64,000 bases of DNA from Zhengitettix transpicula. Its lineage: Eukaryota; Arthropoda; Insecta; Orthoptera; Tetrigidae. The position numbers were made by a program, and so were the translations under genes. The stretch lies in the NCBI GenBank assembly GCA_037074705.1, contig JAYJMR010000027.1, positions 1-64,000 of the forward strand. The letters are read 5' to 3'. Shown in pieces: positions 52,011 through 64,000 of this stretch (position 1 is its first letter; every line of letters begins with the position of its first letter). The notes beneath the pieces were generated by a model. It was not told the origin of the DNA, made no database searches, and was given only the letters and a program-made list of their open reading frames with translations.

Positions 52011-53010
52011 GTGCGGGGACACGGAGTGCGGGGACACGGAGTGCTGGGACACGGAGTGCGGGGACACGGAGTGCGGGGACACGGAGTGCGGGGACACTGT
52101 GTGCGGGGACACTGTGTGCGGGGACACTGAGTGCGGGGACACGGAGTGCGGAGACACGGAGTGCGGGGACACGGAGTGCGGGGACGCGGAGTGCGGGGAC
52201 ACGGAGTGCGGCGATACGGAGTGCGGGGACACTGAGTGCGGGGACACGGAGTGCGGAGACACGGAGTGCGGGGACACTGTGTGCGGGGACACTGAGTGCG
52301 GGGACACTGTGTGCGGGGACACTGATTGCTGGGACACTGAGTGCTGGGACACTGAGTGCGGGGACACTGTGTGCGGGGACACTGTTCGGGGACACTGTGT
52401 GCGGGGAAACTGATTGCTGGGACACTGAGTGCTGGGACACTGAGTTCGGGGACATAGTGTGCGGGGACACTGTGTGCGGGGACACTGTGTGCGGGGACAC
52501 GGAGTGCGGGGACACTGTGTGCGGGGACACGGAGTGCGGGGACACGGAGTGCGGGGACACGGAGTGCAGGGACACGGATTGCGGAGACACGGAGTGCGGA
52601 GACACGGAGTGCGGGGACACGGAGTGCGGGGACACGAAGTGCGGGGAAAGTGAGTGCGGGGACACGGAGTGCGGGGACACTGAGTGCGGGGACACGGAGT
52701 GCGGAGACACGGAGTGCGGGGACACGGAGTGCGGGGACACGGAGTGCGGGGACACGGAGTGCGGGGACACGGAGTGCTGGGACACGGAGTGCGGGGACAC
52801 GGAGTGCGGGGACACGGAGTGCGGGGACACTGTGTGCGGGGACACTCTGTGCGGGGACACTGAGTGCGGGGACACGGAGTGCGGAGACACGGAGTGCGGG
52901 GACACGGAGTGCGGGGACGCGGAGTGCGGGGACACGGAGTGCGGCGATACGGAGTGCGGGGACACTGAGTGCGGGGACACGGAGTGCGGAGACACGGAGT
53001 GCGGGGACAC
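51545..53010. repeat. 733-bp tandem duplication in B6
   Basis: The short monomer CACTGTTCGGGGAC and the following GGGGAAACTGATTGCTGGG occur at 51651 and 52384 (733 bp), in a shared context of roughly one unit on each side. 733 is 49 x 15 minus 2, and the unit carries the two-base-short monomer. The same pair occurs at 62993 and 63726 in the second large copy. Edges are approximate. Confidence 0.8.
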
Positions 53011-53556
53011 GGATTGCGGGGACACGGAGTCGGGGACACGGAGTGCGGGGACACGGAGTGCGAGGACACTGTGTGCGGAGACACGGAGTGCGGGGACACG
53101 GAGTGCGGGGAAAGTGAGTGCGGGGACACGGAGTGCGGGGACACTGTGTGCGGGGACACTGAGTGCGGGGACACTGGGTGCGGGGACACTGTGTGCGGGG
53201 ACACTGTGTGCGGGGACACTGTGTGCGGGGACACGGAGTGCGGAGACACGGAGTGCGGGGACACGGAGTGCGGGGACACGGAGTGCGGGGACACTGTGTG
53301 AGGGACACTGAGTGCGGGGACACGGAGTGCGGAGACACGGAGTGCGGAGAAACGGAGTGCGGGGACACGGAGTGCGGGAACACGGAGTGCGGAGACACGG
53401 AGTGCGGGGACACGGAGTGCGGAGACACGGAGTGCGGAGACACTGTGTACGGGGACACTGTGTGCGGGGACACTGTGTGCGGGGACACGGAGTGCGGGGA
53501 CACGGAGTGCGGGGACACGGAGGGCGGGGAAAGTGAGTGCGGGGACACTGTGTGCG

Positions 53557-56500
53557 GGGACACGGAGTGCGGAGACACGGAGTGCGGGGACACGGAGTGC
53601 GGGGACACGGAGTGCGGGAACACGGAGTGCGGGGAAAGTGAGTGCGGGGACACGGAGTGCGGGGACACGGAGTGCGGGGACACGGAGTGCGGAGACACGG
53701 AGTGCGGAGACACGGAGTGCGGGGACACTGTGTGCGGGGACACTGTGTGCGGGGACACTGAGTGCGGGGACACTGTGTGCGGGGACGCTGAGTGCTGGGA
53801 CACTGAGTGCGGGGAAACTGTTTGCGGGGACACTGGGTGCTGGGACACTGTGTGCGGGGACACGGTGTGCGGGAACACGGAGTGCGGGGACACGGAGTGC
53901 GAGGAAAGTGTGTGCGGGGACACTGAGTGCGGGGACACTGTGTGCGGGGACACTGATTGCTGGGACACTGAGTGCTGGGACACTGAGTGCGGGGACACTG
54001 TGTGCGGGGACACTGTGTGCGGGGACACGGAGTGCGGGGACACGGAGTGCGGGGACACGGAGTGCGGGGACACGGAGTGCGGGGACACGGAGTGCGAGGA
54101 CACTGTGTGCGGGTACACTGTGTGCGGGGACACGGAGTACGGGGACACGGAGTGCGGGGACACTGTGTGCGGGAACACTGTGTGCGGGGACACGGAGTGC
54201 GGGGACACGGAGTGCGGGGACACGGAGGGCGTGGACACGGAGTGCGGGGACACTGAGTGCGTTGACACGGAGTGCGGGGACACTGTGTGCGGGGACACTG
54301 TGTGCGGGGACACTGTGTAAGGGGACACTGTGTGCGGGGACACTGTGTGCGGGGACACGGAGTGCGGGGACACGGAGTGCGGGGACACGGAGTGCGGGGA
54401 CACGGAGTGCGGGGACACGGAGTGCGGGGACACTGAGTGCGGGGACACGGAGTGCGGGGACACGGAGTGCGGAGACACGGAGTGCGGAGACACGGAGTGC
54501 GAGGACACTGTGTACGGGGACACTGTGTGCGGGGACACTGTGTGCGGGGACACGGAGTGCGGAGACACGGAGTGCGGGGACACGGAGTGCGGGGACACGG
54601 AGTGCGGGGAAAGTGAGTGCGGGGACACGGAGTGCGGGGACACGGAGTGCGGGGACACGGAGTGCGGAGACACGGAGTGCGGAGACACGGAGTGCGGGGA
54701 CACTGTGTACGGGGACACTGTGTGCGGGGACACTGATTGCTGGGACACTGAGTGCCGGGACACTGAGTGCGGGGACACTGTGTGCGGGGACACTGGGTGC
54801 GGGGACACTGTGTGCGGGGACACGGTGAGCGGGGACACGGAGTGCGGGGACACGGAGTGCGAGGAAAGTGTGTGCGGGGACACTGAGTGCGGGGACACTG
54901 TGTGCGGGGACACTGATTGCAGGGACACTTAGTGCTGGGACACTGAGTGCGGGGACACTGTGTGCGGGGACACTGTGTGCGGGGACACGATGTATGGGGA
55001 CACGGAGTGCGGGGACACGGAGTGCGGGGACACGGAGTGCGGGGACACGGAGTGCGGGGACACTGTGTGCGGGGACACTGTGTGCGGAGACACGGATTGC
55101 GGGGACACGGAGTGCGGGGACACGGAGTGCGGGGACACGGAGTGCGGGGACACTGTGTGCGGGAAAACTGTGTGCGGGGACACGGAGTGCGGGGACACGG
55201 AGTGCGGGGACACGGAGGGCGGGGACACGGAGTGCGGGGACACGGAGTGCGATGACACGGAGTGCGGAGACACTGTGTGCGGGGACACTGAGTGCGGGGA
55301 CACTGTGTACGGGGACACTGTGTGCGGGGACACTGTGTGCGGGGACACGGAGTGCGGGGACACGGAGTGCGGGGACACGGAGTGCGGGGACACGGAGTGC
55401 GGGGAAAGTGAGTGCGGGGACACGGAGTGCGGGGACACGGAGTGCGGGGACACTGAGTGCGGGGACACGGAGTGCGGGGACACGGAGTGCGGGGACACGG
55501 AGTGCGGGGACACGGAGTGCGGGGACACTGTGTGCGGGGACACTGTGTGCGGGGACACGGAGTGCGGGAACACGGAGTGCGGAGACACGGAGTGCGGGGA
55601 CACGGAGTGCGGGGACACGGTGTGCGGGGAAAGTGAGTGCGGGGACACGGAGTGCGGGGACACGGAGTGCGGAGACTCGGAGTGCGGAGACACGGAGTGC
55701 GGGGACACTGTGTAAGGGGACACTGTGTGCGGGGACACTGAGTGCGGGGACACTGTGTGCGGGGACACTGATTGCTGGGACGCTGAGTGCTGGGACACTG
55801 AGTGCGGGGAAACTGTTTGCGGGGACACTGGGTGCTGGGACACTGTGTGCGGGGACACGGTGTGTGTGGACACGGAGTGCGGGGACACGGAGTGCGCGGA
55901 AAGTGTGTGCGGGGACACTGATTGCGGGGACACTGTGTGCGGGGACACTTATTGCTGGGACACGGAGTGCTGGGACACGGAGTGCGGGGACACTGTGTGC
56001 GGGGACACTGTGTGCGGGGACACGGAGTGCGGGAACACGGAGTGCGGAGACACGGAGTGCGGGGACACGGAGTGCGGGGACACGGTGTGCGGGGAAAGTG
56101 AGTGCGGGGACACGGAGTGCGGGGACACGGAGTGCGGAGACTCGGAGTGCGGAGACACGGAGTGCGGGGACACTGTGTAAGGGGACACTGTGTGCGGGGA
56201 CACTGAGTGCGGGGACACTGTGTGCGGGGACACTGATTGCTGGGACGCTGAGTTTTGGGACACTGAGTGCGGGGAAAGTGTTTGCGGGGACACTGGGTGC
56301 TGGGACACTGTGTGCGGGGACACGGTGTGTGGGGACACGGAGTGCGGGGACACGGAGTGCGCGGAAAGTGTGTGCGGGGACACTGAGTGCGGGGACACTG
56401 TGTGCGGGGACACTTATTGCTGGGACACTGAGTGCTGGGACACGGAGTGCGGGGACACTGTGTGCGGGGACACTGTGTGCGGGGACACGGAGTGCGGGGA

Positions 56501-59500
56501 CACGGAGTGCGGGGACACGGAGTGCGGGGACACGGAGTGCGGGGACACGGAGTGCGGGGACACTGTGTGCGGGTACACTGTGTGCGGGGACACGGAGTGC
56601 GGGGACACGGAGTGCGGGGACACTGTGTGCGGGAACACTGTGTGCGGGGACACAGAGTGCGGGGACACGGAGTGCGGGGACACGGAGGGCGGGGACACGG
56701 AGTGCGGGGACACTGATTGCGTTGACACGGAGTGCGGGGACACTGTGTGCGGGGACACTGTGTGCGGGGACACTGTGTACGGGGACACTGTGTGCGGGGA
56801 CACTGAGTGCGGGGACACGGAGTGCGGGGACACGGAGTGCGGGGACACGGAGTGCGGGGACACGGAGTGCGGGGACACGGAGTGCGGGGACACGGAGTGC
56901 GGGGACACGGAGTGCGGGGACACGGAGTGCGGGGACACGGAGTGCGGGGAAAGTGAGTGCGGGGACACGGAGTGCGGGGACACATAGTGTGGTGACACGG
57001 AGTGCGGGGACACGGAGTGCGGGGACACGGAGTGCGGAGACACTGAGTGCTGGGACCCTGAGTGCGGGGACACTGTGTGCGGGGACACTGTGTGCGGGGA
57101 CACTGTTTTCGGGGACACGGAGTGCGGGGACACGGAGTGCGGGGACACTGTGTGCGGGGACACGGAGTGCGGAGACACGGAGTGCGGGGACACGACGTGC
57201 GGGGACACGGAGTGCGGGGACACAGAGTGCGGGGACACGGAGTGCGGGGGTACGGAGTGCTGGGACACTGAGTGCGGGGACACGGAGTGCGGAGACACGG
57301 AGTGCGGGGACACGGAGTGCGGGGACACGGAGTGCGGGGAGACGGAGTGCGGGGACACGGAGTGCGGGGACACTGTGTGCGAAGAAACGGAGTGCGGGGA
57401 CACTGAGTGCGGGGACACTAGAAGCGAGGACACTGTGTGCGGGGACACTGTGTGCGGGGAAACGGAGTGCGGGGACACGGAGTGCGGGGACACGGAGTGC
57501 GGAGACACGGAGTGCGGGGACACGGAGTGCGGAGACACGGAGTGCGAGGAAAGTGAGTGAGGGGACACGGAGTGCGGGGACACTGAGTGCGGGGACACGG
57601 AGTGCGGAGACACGGAGTGTGGGGACACGGAGTGCGGGGACACGGAGTGCGGGGACACGGATTGCGGGGACACGGATTGCGGGGACACGGAGTGCGGGGA
57701 CACGGAGTGCGGAGACACTGAGTGCTGGGACACTGAGTGCGGGGACACTGTGTGCGGGGACACTGTGTGCGGGTACACTGTGTGCAGGGACACGGAGTGC
57801 GGGGACACTGTGTGCGGGGACACTGAGTGCGGGGACACTGTGTGCGGGGACGCTGAGTGCTGGGACACTGAGTGCGGGGAAACTGTTTGCGGGGACACTG
57901 GGTGCTGGGACACTGTGTGCGGGGACACGGTGTGCGGGAACACGGAGTGCGGGGACACGGAGTGCGAGGAAAGTGTGTGCGGGGACACTGAGTGCGGGGA
58001 CACTGTGTGCGGGGACACTAATTGCTGGGACACTGAGTGCTGGGACACTGAGTGCGGGGCCACTGTGTGCGGGGACACTGTGTGCGGGGACACGGAGTGC
58101 GGGGACACGGAGTGCGGGGACACGGAGTGCGGGGACACGGAGTGCGGGGACACGGAGTGCGGGGACACTGTGTGCGGGTACACTGTGTGCGGGGACACGG
58201 AGTGCGGGGACACGGAGTGCGGGGACACTGTGTGCGGGAACACTGTGTGCGGGGACACGGAGTGCGGGGACACGGAGTGCGGGGACACGGAGGGCGTGGA
58301 CACGGAGTGCGGGGACACTGAGTGCGTTGACACGGAGTGCGGGGACACTGTGTGCGGGGACACTTTGTGCGGGGACACTGTGTAAGGGGACACTGTGTGC
58401 GGGGACACTGTGTGCGGGGACACGGAGTGCGGGGACACGGAGTGCGGGGACACGGAGTGCGGGGACACGGAGTGCGGGGACACGGAGTGCGGGGACACTG
58501 AGTGCGAGGACACGGAGTGCGGGGACACGGAGTGCGGAGACACGGAGTGCGGAGACACGGAGTGCGGGGACAATGTGTACGGGGACACTGTGTGCGGGGA
58601 CACTGTGTGCGGGGACACGGAGTGCGGAGACACGGAGTGCGGGGACACGGAGTGCGGGGACACGGAGTGCGGGGAAAGTGAGTGCGGGGACACGGAGTGC
58701 AGGGACACGGAGTGCGGGGACACGGAGTGCGGAGACACGGAGTGCGGAGACACGGAGTGCGGGGACACTGTGTACGGGGACACTGTGTGCGGGGACACTG
58801 ATTGCTGGGACGCTGAGTGCCGGGACACTGAGTGCGGGGACACTGTGTGCGGGGACACTGGGTGCGGGGACACTGTGTGCGGGGACACGGTGAGCGGGGA
58901 CACGGAGTGCGGGGACACGGAGTGCGAGGAAAGTGTGTGCGGGGACACTGAGTTTGGGGACACTGTGTGCGGGGGCACTGATTGCAGGGACACTTAGTGC
59001 TGGGACACTGAGTGCGGGGACACTGTGTGCGGGGACACGGAGTGCGGGGACACGGAGTGCGGGGACACGGAGTGCGGGGAAAGTGAGTGCGGGGACACGG
59101 AGTGCGGGGACACGGAGTGCGAGGACACTTAGTGCGGAGACACGGAGTGCGGGGAAACGGAGTGCGGGGACACGGAGTGCGGGGACACGGAGTGCGGCGA
59201 TACGGAGTGCGGGGACACTTAGTGCGGGGACACGGAGTGCGGAGACACGGAGTGCGGGGACACGGAGTGCGGGGATACGGAGTCGGGGACACGGAGTGCG
59301 GGGACACGGAGTGCGAGGACACTTAGTGCGGAGACACGGAGTGCGGGGAAACGGAGTCCGGGGAAAGTGAGTGCGGGGACACGGAATGCGGGGACACGGA
59401 GTGCGGGGACACGGAGTGCGGGGACACGGAGTGCGGGGACACTGTGTGCGGGGACACTGAGTGCGGGGACATGGTGTGCGGAGACACGGAGTGCGGAGAA

Positions 59501-62500
59501 ACGGAGAGCGGGGACACGGAGTGCTTGGACACGTAGTGCGGGGACTAGGAGTGCGGGGACACTGTGTGCGGGGACACTGTGTGCGGGGACACGGAGTGCG
59601 GGGAAACGGAGTGCGGGGACACTGTGTGCGGGGACAATGTGTGCGGGGACACGGAGTGCGGGGACACGGAGTGCGGGGACACGGAGTGCGGGGACACTGA
59701 GTGCGGGGACACTGAGTGCGGGGACACTGAGTGCGGGGACACTGTGTGCGGGGACACAAACTGCGGGGACACTGAGTGCAGACACGGAGTGCGGAGACAC
59801 GGAGTGCGGGGACACTGTGTGCGGGGACACGGAGTGCGGGGACACGGAGTGCGGGGACATGGAGTGCGGGGACACGGAGTGCGGGGACAAAAAATGCGGG
59901 GACACTGTGTGCGGGGACACGGAGTGCGAGGACACGGAGTGCGGAGACACGGAGTGCGGGGACACTGTGTGCGGGGACACTGCGTGCGGGGACACTGTGT
60001 GCGAGGACACTGTGTGCGGGGACACGGAGTGCGGGGACACGGAGTGGGAGTACACGGAGTGCGGGGACACGGAGTGCGGGGACACGGAGTGCGGGGACAC
60101 TGAGTGCGGGGACACGGAGTGCGGGGACACGGAGTGCGGGGACACGGAGTGCGGGGACACGGAGTGCGGGGACACGGAGTGCGAGGGAAAGTGAGTGCGT
60201 GGACACGGAGTGCGGGGACACGGAGTGCGGGGACACGGAGTGCGGGGACACTGTGTGCGGGGACACTGAGTGCGGGGACACAGAGTGGGGAGACACGGAG
60301 TGCGGGAACATGGAGTATGGGGACACGGAGTGCGGGGACACGGAGTGCGGGGACACGGAGTGCGGGGACACTGTGTGCGGGGACACTGAGTGCGGGGACA
60401 CTGTGTGCGGGGACACTGATTGCTGGGACACTGAGTGCTGGGACACTGAGTGCGGGGACACTGTGTGCGGGGACACTGTTCGGGGACACTGTGTGCGGGG
60501 ACACTGATTGCTGGGACACTGAGTGCTGGGACACTGAGTTCGGGGACATAGTGTGCGGGGACACTGTGTGCGGGGACACTGTGTGCGGGGACACGGAGTG
60601 CGGGGACACTGTGTGCGGGGACACGGAGTGCGGGGACACGGAGTGCGGGGACACGGAGTGCAGGGACACGGATTGCGGAGACACGGAGTGCGGAGACACG
60701 GAGTGCGGGGACACGGAGTGCGGGGACACGAAGTGCGGGGAAAGTGAGTGCGGGGACACGGAGTGCGGGGACACTGAGTGCGGGGACACGGAGTGCGGAG
60801 ACACGGAGTGCGGGGACACGGAGTGTGGACACACGGAGTGCGGGGACACGGAGTGCGGGGACACTGTGTGCGGGGACACTGTGTGCGGGGACACTGTGTG
60901 CGGGGACACGGAGTGCGGGGACACGGAGTGCGGGGACACGGAGTGCGGGGACACTGAGTGCGGGGACACGGAGTGCGGGGACACGGAGTGCGGAGACAAG
61001 GAGTGCGGGGACACGGAGTGCGAGGGAAAGTGAGTGCGGGGACACGGAGTGCGGGGACACTGTGTGCGGGGACACTGAGTGCGGGGACACGGAGTGGGGA
61101 GACACGGAGTGCGGGGACATGGAGTACGGGGACACGGAGTGCGGGGACACGGAGTGCGGGGATACTGAGTGCTGGGACACTGAGTGCGGGGACACTGTGT
61201 GCGGGGACACTGTTCGGGGACACTGTGTGCGGGGACACTGATTGCTGGGACACTGAGTGCTGGGACACTGAGTTCGGGGACACTGTGTGCGGGGACACTG
61301 TAAGCGGGGACACTGTGTGTGGGGACACGGAGTGCGGGAACACTGTGTGCGGGGACACGGAGTCTGGGGACACGGAGTGCGGGGACACGGAGTGCGGGGA
61401 CACGGAGTGCAGGGACACGGAGTGCGGAGACACGGAGTGCGGGGACACGGATTGCGGGGACACGGAGTGCGTAGAAAGTGAGTGCGGGGACACGGAGTGC
61501 GGGGACACGGAGTGCGGGGACACTGAGTGCGGGGACACGGAGTGCGGAGACACGGAGTGCGGGGACACGGAGTGCGGGGACACGGAGTGCGGGGACACGG
61601 AGTGCGGGGACACGGAGTGCGGTGACACGGAGTGCGGGGACACGGAGTGCGGGGACACGAAGTGCGGGGACACGGAGTGCGGGGACACGGAGTGCGGGGA
61701 CACGGAGTGCGGGGACACGGAGTGCGGGGACACGGAGTGCGGCGATACGGAGTGCGGGGACACTTAGTGCGGGGACACGGAGTGCGGAGACACGGAGTGC
61801 GGGGACACGGAGTGCGGGGATACGGAGTCGGGGACACGGAGTGCGGGGACACGGAGTGCGAGGACACTTAGTGCGGAGACACGGAGTGCGGGGAAACGGA
61901 GTCCGGGGAAAGTGAGTGCGGGGACACGGAATGCGGGGACACGGAGTGCGGGGACACGGAGTGCGGGGACACGGAGTGCGGGGACACTGTGTGCGGGGAC
62001 ACTGAGTGCGGGGACATGGTGTGCGGAGACACGGAGTGCGGAGAAACGGAGAGCGGGGACACGGAGTGCTGGGACACGTAGTGCGGGGACTAGGAGTGCG
62101 GGGACACTGTGTGCGGGGACACTGTGTGCGGGGACACGGAGTGCGGGGAAACGGAGTGCGGGGACACTGTGTGCGGGGACAATGTGTGCGGGGACACGGA
62201 GTGCGGGGACACGGAGTGCGGAGACACGGAGTGCGGGGACACTGAGTGCGGGGACACTGAGTGCGGGGACACTGAGTGCGGGGACACTGTGTGCGGGGAC
62301 ACAAACTGCGGGGACACTGAGTGCAGACACGGAGTGCGGAGACACGGAGTGCGGGGACACTGTGTGCGGGGACACGGAGTGCGGGGACACGGAGTGCGGG
62401 GACATGGAGTGCGGGGACACGGAGTGCGGGGACAAAAAATGCGGGGACACTGTGTGCGGGGACACGGAGTGCGAGGACACGGAGTGCGGAGACACGGAGT

Positions 62501-64000
62501 GCGGGGACACTGTGTGCGGGGACACTGCGTGCGGGGACACTGTGTGCGAGGACACTGTGTGCGGGGACACGGAGTGCGGGGACACGGAGTGCGAGTACAC
62601 GGAGTGCGGGGACACGGAGTGCGGGGACACTGAGTGCGGGGACACGGAGTGCGGGGACACGGAGTGCGGGGACACGGAGTGCGGGGACACGGAGTGCGGG
62701 GACACGGAGTGCGAGGGAAAGTGAGTGCGTGGACACGGAGTGCGGGGACACGGAGTGCGGGGACACTGTGTGCGGGGACACTGAGTGCGGGGACACAGAG
62801 TGGGGAGACACGGAGTGCGGGAACATGGAGTATGGGGACACGGAGTGCGGGGACACGGAGTGCGGGGACACGGAGTGCGGGGACACTGTGTGCGGGGACA
62901 CTGAGTGCGGGGACACTGTGTGCGGGGACACTGATTGCTGGGACACTGAGTGCTGGGACACTGAGTGCGGGGACACTGTGTGCGGGGACACTGTTCGGGG
63001 ACACTGTGTGCGGGGAAACTGATTGCTGGGACACTGAGTGCTGGGACACTGAGTTCGGGGACATAGTGTGCGGGGACACTGTGTGCGGGGACACTGTGTG
63101 CGGGGACACGGAGTGCGGGGACACTGTGTGCGGGGACACGGAGTGCGGGGACACGGAGTGCGGGGACACGGAGTGCAGGGACACGGATTGCGGAGACACG
63201 GAGTGCGGAGACACGGAGTGCGGGGACACGGAGTGCGGGGACACGAAGTGCGGGGAAAGTGAGTGCGGGGACACGGAGTGCGGGGACACTGAGTGCGGGG
63301 ACACGGAGTGCGGAGACACGGAGTGCGGGGACACGGAGTGCGGGGACACGGAGTGCGGGGACACGGAGTGCGGGGACACGGAGTGCTGGGACACGGAGTG
63401 CGGGGACACGGAGTGCGGGGACACGGAGTGCGGGGACACTGTGTGCGGGGACACTGTGTGCGGGGACACTGAGTGCGGGGACACGGAGTGCGGAGACACG
63501 GAGTGCGGGGACACGGAGTGCGGGGACGCGGAGTGCGGGGACACGGAGTGCGGCGATACGGAGTGCGGGGACACTGAGTGCGGGGACACGGAGTGCGGAG
63601 ACACGGAGTGCGGGGACACTGTGTGCGGGGACACTGAGTGCGGGGACACTGTGTGCGGGGACACTGATTGCTGGGACACTGAGTGCTGGGACACTGAGTG
63701 CGGGGACACTGTGTGCGGGGACACTGTTCGGGGACACTGTGTGCGGGGAAACTGATTGCTGGGACACTGAGTGCTGGGACACTGAGTTCGGGGACATAGT
63801 GTGCGGGGACACTGTGTGCGGGGACACTGTGTGCGGGGACACGGAGTGCGGGGACACTGTGTGCGGGGACACGGAGTGCGGGGACACGGAGTGCGGGGAC
63901 ACGGAGTGCAGGGACACGGATTGCGGAGACACGGAGTGCGGAGACACGGAGTGCGGGGACACGGAGTGCGGGGACACGAAGTGCGGGGAAAGTGAGTGCG
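53557..64000. repeat. 11,342-bp duplication in B6, second copy (cut by window end)
   Basis: Continues to match the first copy at +11,342 bp to the last base (the final GACACGAAGTGCGGGGAAAG run matches about 52,630-52,650). About 10.4 kb of the unit lies in the window. The match is head to tail and directly adjacent. Confidence 0.9.

Larger units (their letters stand above)
42215..53556. repeat. 11,342-bp duplication in B6, first copy
   Basis: All landmarks here recur 11,342 bp downstream: CTTAGTGCTGG at 43586 and 47651 (again at 54928 and 58993), CACATAGTGTGGTGAC at 45640 (again at 56982), and ACACTAGAAGCG at 46074 (again at 57416). I saw no mismatch in the stretches compared. The left edge is near 42,215: upstream of it the monomer order at +11,342 differs. 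Confidence 0.9.
39125..64000. repeat. Minisatellite B block 6 (at least 1,650 copies, continues past the window)
   Basis: 24.9 kb of 15-bp monomers without any other sequence. The first 2.4 kb follows the order of B2/B4; the rest is dominated by large internal duplications. A few odd monomers serve as landmarks: ACTGTTCGGGGAC (two bases short), GAGTGCAGACACGG, ACGGAGTCGGGGAC, GGGGACAAAAAATGC, GGACACAAACTGC and ACACTAGAAGCG. Open frames exceed 3,000 codons and switch between readings at each indel without meeting a stop, as expected of a stop-free repeat. Confidence 0.97.

Noticed and set aside
50748..61763. Apparent 3,671-codon Ser/Pro/His-rich and Cys/Thr/Pro-rich protein on the minus strand
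   Set aside because: All six frames of the 15-bp repeat are open over the same DNA. The reading changes at every indel, and there is no domain, signal peptide or non-repeat sequence. The open frame is a product of period and composition.
39125..64000. Telomeric repeat tract
   Set aside because: The unit is 15 bp (GGGGACACGGAGTGC), not a TTAGG, TTAGGG or similar short telomere repeat, and it is interspersed with complex sequence. A subtelomeric position remains possible.

Overview
The window is satellite DNA from end to end. I found no protein-coding gene, tRNA, rRNA, transposase or reverse transcriptase that I could support. Four sequence classes cover every base. A is a 129-bp AT-rich satellite (about 16.9 kb in two arrays). 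B is a 15-bp G-rich minisatellite, basic unit GGGGACACGGAGTGC (about 39.5 kb in six blocks). C is a 29-bp satellite (four blocks of 708-709 bp). D is a non-repetitive AT-rich module of exactly 1,188 bp (four copies). All copies of every class lie in the same orientation.

Layout: A1 1-6420; B1 6421-8803, C1 8804-9512, D1 9513-10700; B2 10701-13950, C2 13951-14659, D2 14660-15847; B3 15848-17028, C3 17029-17737, D3 17738-18925; B4 18926-26260; A2 26261-36733; B5 36734-37228, C4 37229-37936, D4 37937-39124; B6 39125-64000. The window therefore reads as two super-units of the form A - (B-C-D)n - B, with n=3 and then n=1. The B-C-D part behaves like a macrosatellite: C and D are constant in length, while the B tract between them varies from 495 to 3,250 bp. 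Longer duplications are nested inside: 5,147 bp and 3,078 bp spacings between B-C-D units, units of about 1,035 bp in B4, 11,342 bp, 2,545 bp and 733 bp in B6, and blocks of about 1.8 kb and 776 bp in A.

The very long open frames (up to 3,767 codons) are artefacts. The periods 129 and 15 are both divisible by three and the monomers lack stop codons; B is open in all six frames.

Organism: multi-kilobase satellites with higher-order structure indicate a eukaryotic nuclear genome, probably heterochromatin (subtelomeric, pericentromeric or sex-chromosome-like). Retained CpG in B and AT-rich unique DNA would fit an invertebrate such as an insect, but I cannot name the taxon. The region from about 23.7 to 27.5 kb carries a cluster of one-base indels that looks like poorly polished assembly and surrounds the B4/A2 junction. 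The most interesting objects are the length-invariant D module, the near-identical 11.3-kb duplication, and the resemblance of the C monomer to the A/B junction.
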